Positions 7,012 through 7,252 of a stretch of DNA of 7,252 nucleotides are shown here, piece by piece. The position numbers and the translations under genes were made by a program. Origin of the DNA: an uncultured Eubacteriales bacterium (GTDB lineage Bacteria > Bacillota > Clostridia > Oscillospirales > Butyricicoccaceae); contig CAKUPI010000090.1 of the NCBI GenBank assembly GCA_934675045.1, positions 1 to 7,252 on the forward strand, read 5' to 3'. A model generated the notes under the pieces. It saw only the letters and a program-made list of their open reading frames with translations, did no database searches and was not told where the DNA came from. Within the stretch, counting starts at the first letter, position 1, and each line of letters begins with the position of its first letter.

Positions 7012-7252
7012 ATGGGATACGTCATCGGCATTGACATCGGCGGCAGCACGACCAAGATTGTCGGCCTGCAAAACGGCGCCGTCGTTTCCCCCATCGGCGT
7101 CAAGGCGGGGGACCCCATCACATCGGCCTACGGCGCGTTCGGGCGGTTTTTGTCGGAAAACGGCCTGGGCATTGCCGATATCGACAAGGTGATGTTTACC
7201 GGCGTCGGGTCCTCGTTTATCAAAAAAAGCCTTATCGGCATTCCCACGGAAA
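7012..7252 (+). CDS. coaW: Type II pantothenate kinase, N-terminal fragment
   Basis: The first 80 residues are visible; the gene continues beyond the right edge. Type II pantothenate kinase phosphorylates pantothenate with ATP, the first step of coenzyme A synthesis, in the cytosol. The ASKHA-fold phosphate-1 loop GIDIGGSTTK is at 6-15. DPITSAYGAFGRFLSENG (34-51) and the TGVGSSF segment (63-69) match clostridial type II enzymes as I know them. It starts 5 bases after the asnS stop, with only AAGGG two bases before the ATG, so it probably relies on translational coupling with asnS. Related ASKHA proteins (BadF/BadG type) share the loop, but the rest favours pantothenate kinase. Confidence 0.86.
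   Translation, partial: MGYVIGIDIGGSTTKIVGLQNGAVVSPIGVKAGDPITSAYGAFGRFLSENGLGIADIDKVMFTGVGSSFIKKSLIGIPTE

Overview
The window reads as a moderately GC-rich Firmicute, most likely a gut-type Clostridia member (Oscillospirales-like). This is an inference from strong AGGAGG-type ribosome binding sites, sigma-A promoters of the TTGAAA/TATAAT kind, a 4-Cys TSCPD-family small protein, a type II pantothenate kinase, and lipoproteins with Firmicute-style lipoboxes. No mobile element, CRISPR array, rRNA or tRNA is visible.

Layout. Positions 1-308 (minus) hold the N-terminal part of a chorismate mutase (AroQ-type) domain protein that runs off the left edge. A 200-base divergent promoter region follows. 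Positions 520-1542 (plus) encode a low-specificity L-threonine aldolase, ended by a bidirectional hairpin terminator at 1556-1587. The centre (1599-5000, minus) is a tandem pair of 517-residue family-5 solute-binding lipoproteins, about 84% identical without a gap by hand alignment. Each has its own sigma-A promoter, its own Shine-Dalgarno and an almost identical terminator 11 bases after its stop. On the right (plus), a promoter at 5250-5278 drives a compact operon: an 84-residue TSCPD/4-Cys protein, asparaginyl-tRNA synthetase (asnS), and, 5 bases later, a type II pantothenate kinase (coaW) cut by the right edge.

How the genes work together. The right-hand operon joins tRNA charging, CoA synthesis and an uncharacterised cysteine-rich small protein, so it is housekeeping in character. 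The two lipoproteins look like orphan substrate-capture subunits of a peptide-type ABC importer, because no permease or ATPase gene lies in the window. The most interesting part is this duplicated lipoprotein cassette. The two copies keep identical nucleotide tracts of 73-74 bases in the middle but diverge strongly in the last ~150 residues, and share eight cysteines besides the lipidated one. I do not see a clearly new multi-gene system. The other noteworthy points are altered active-site positions in the chorismate mutase domain and in the threonine aldolase.
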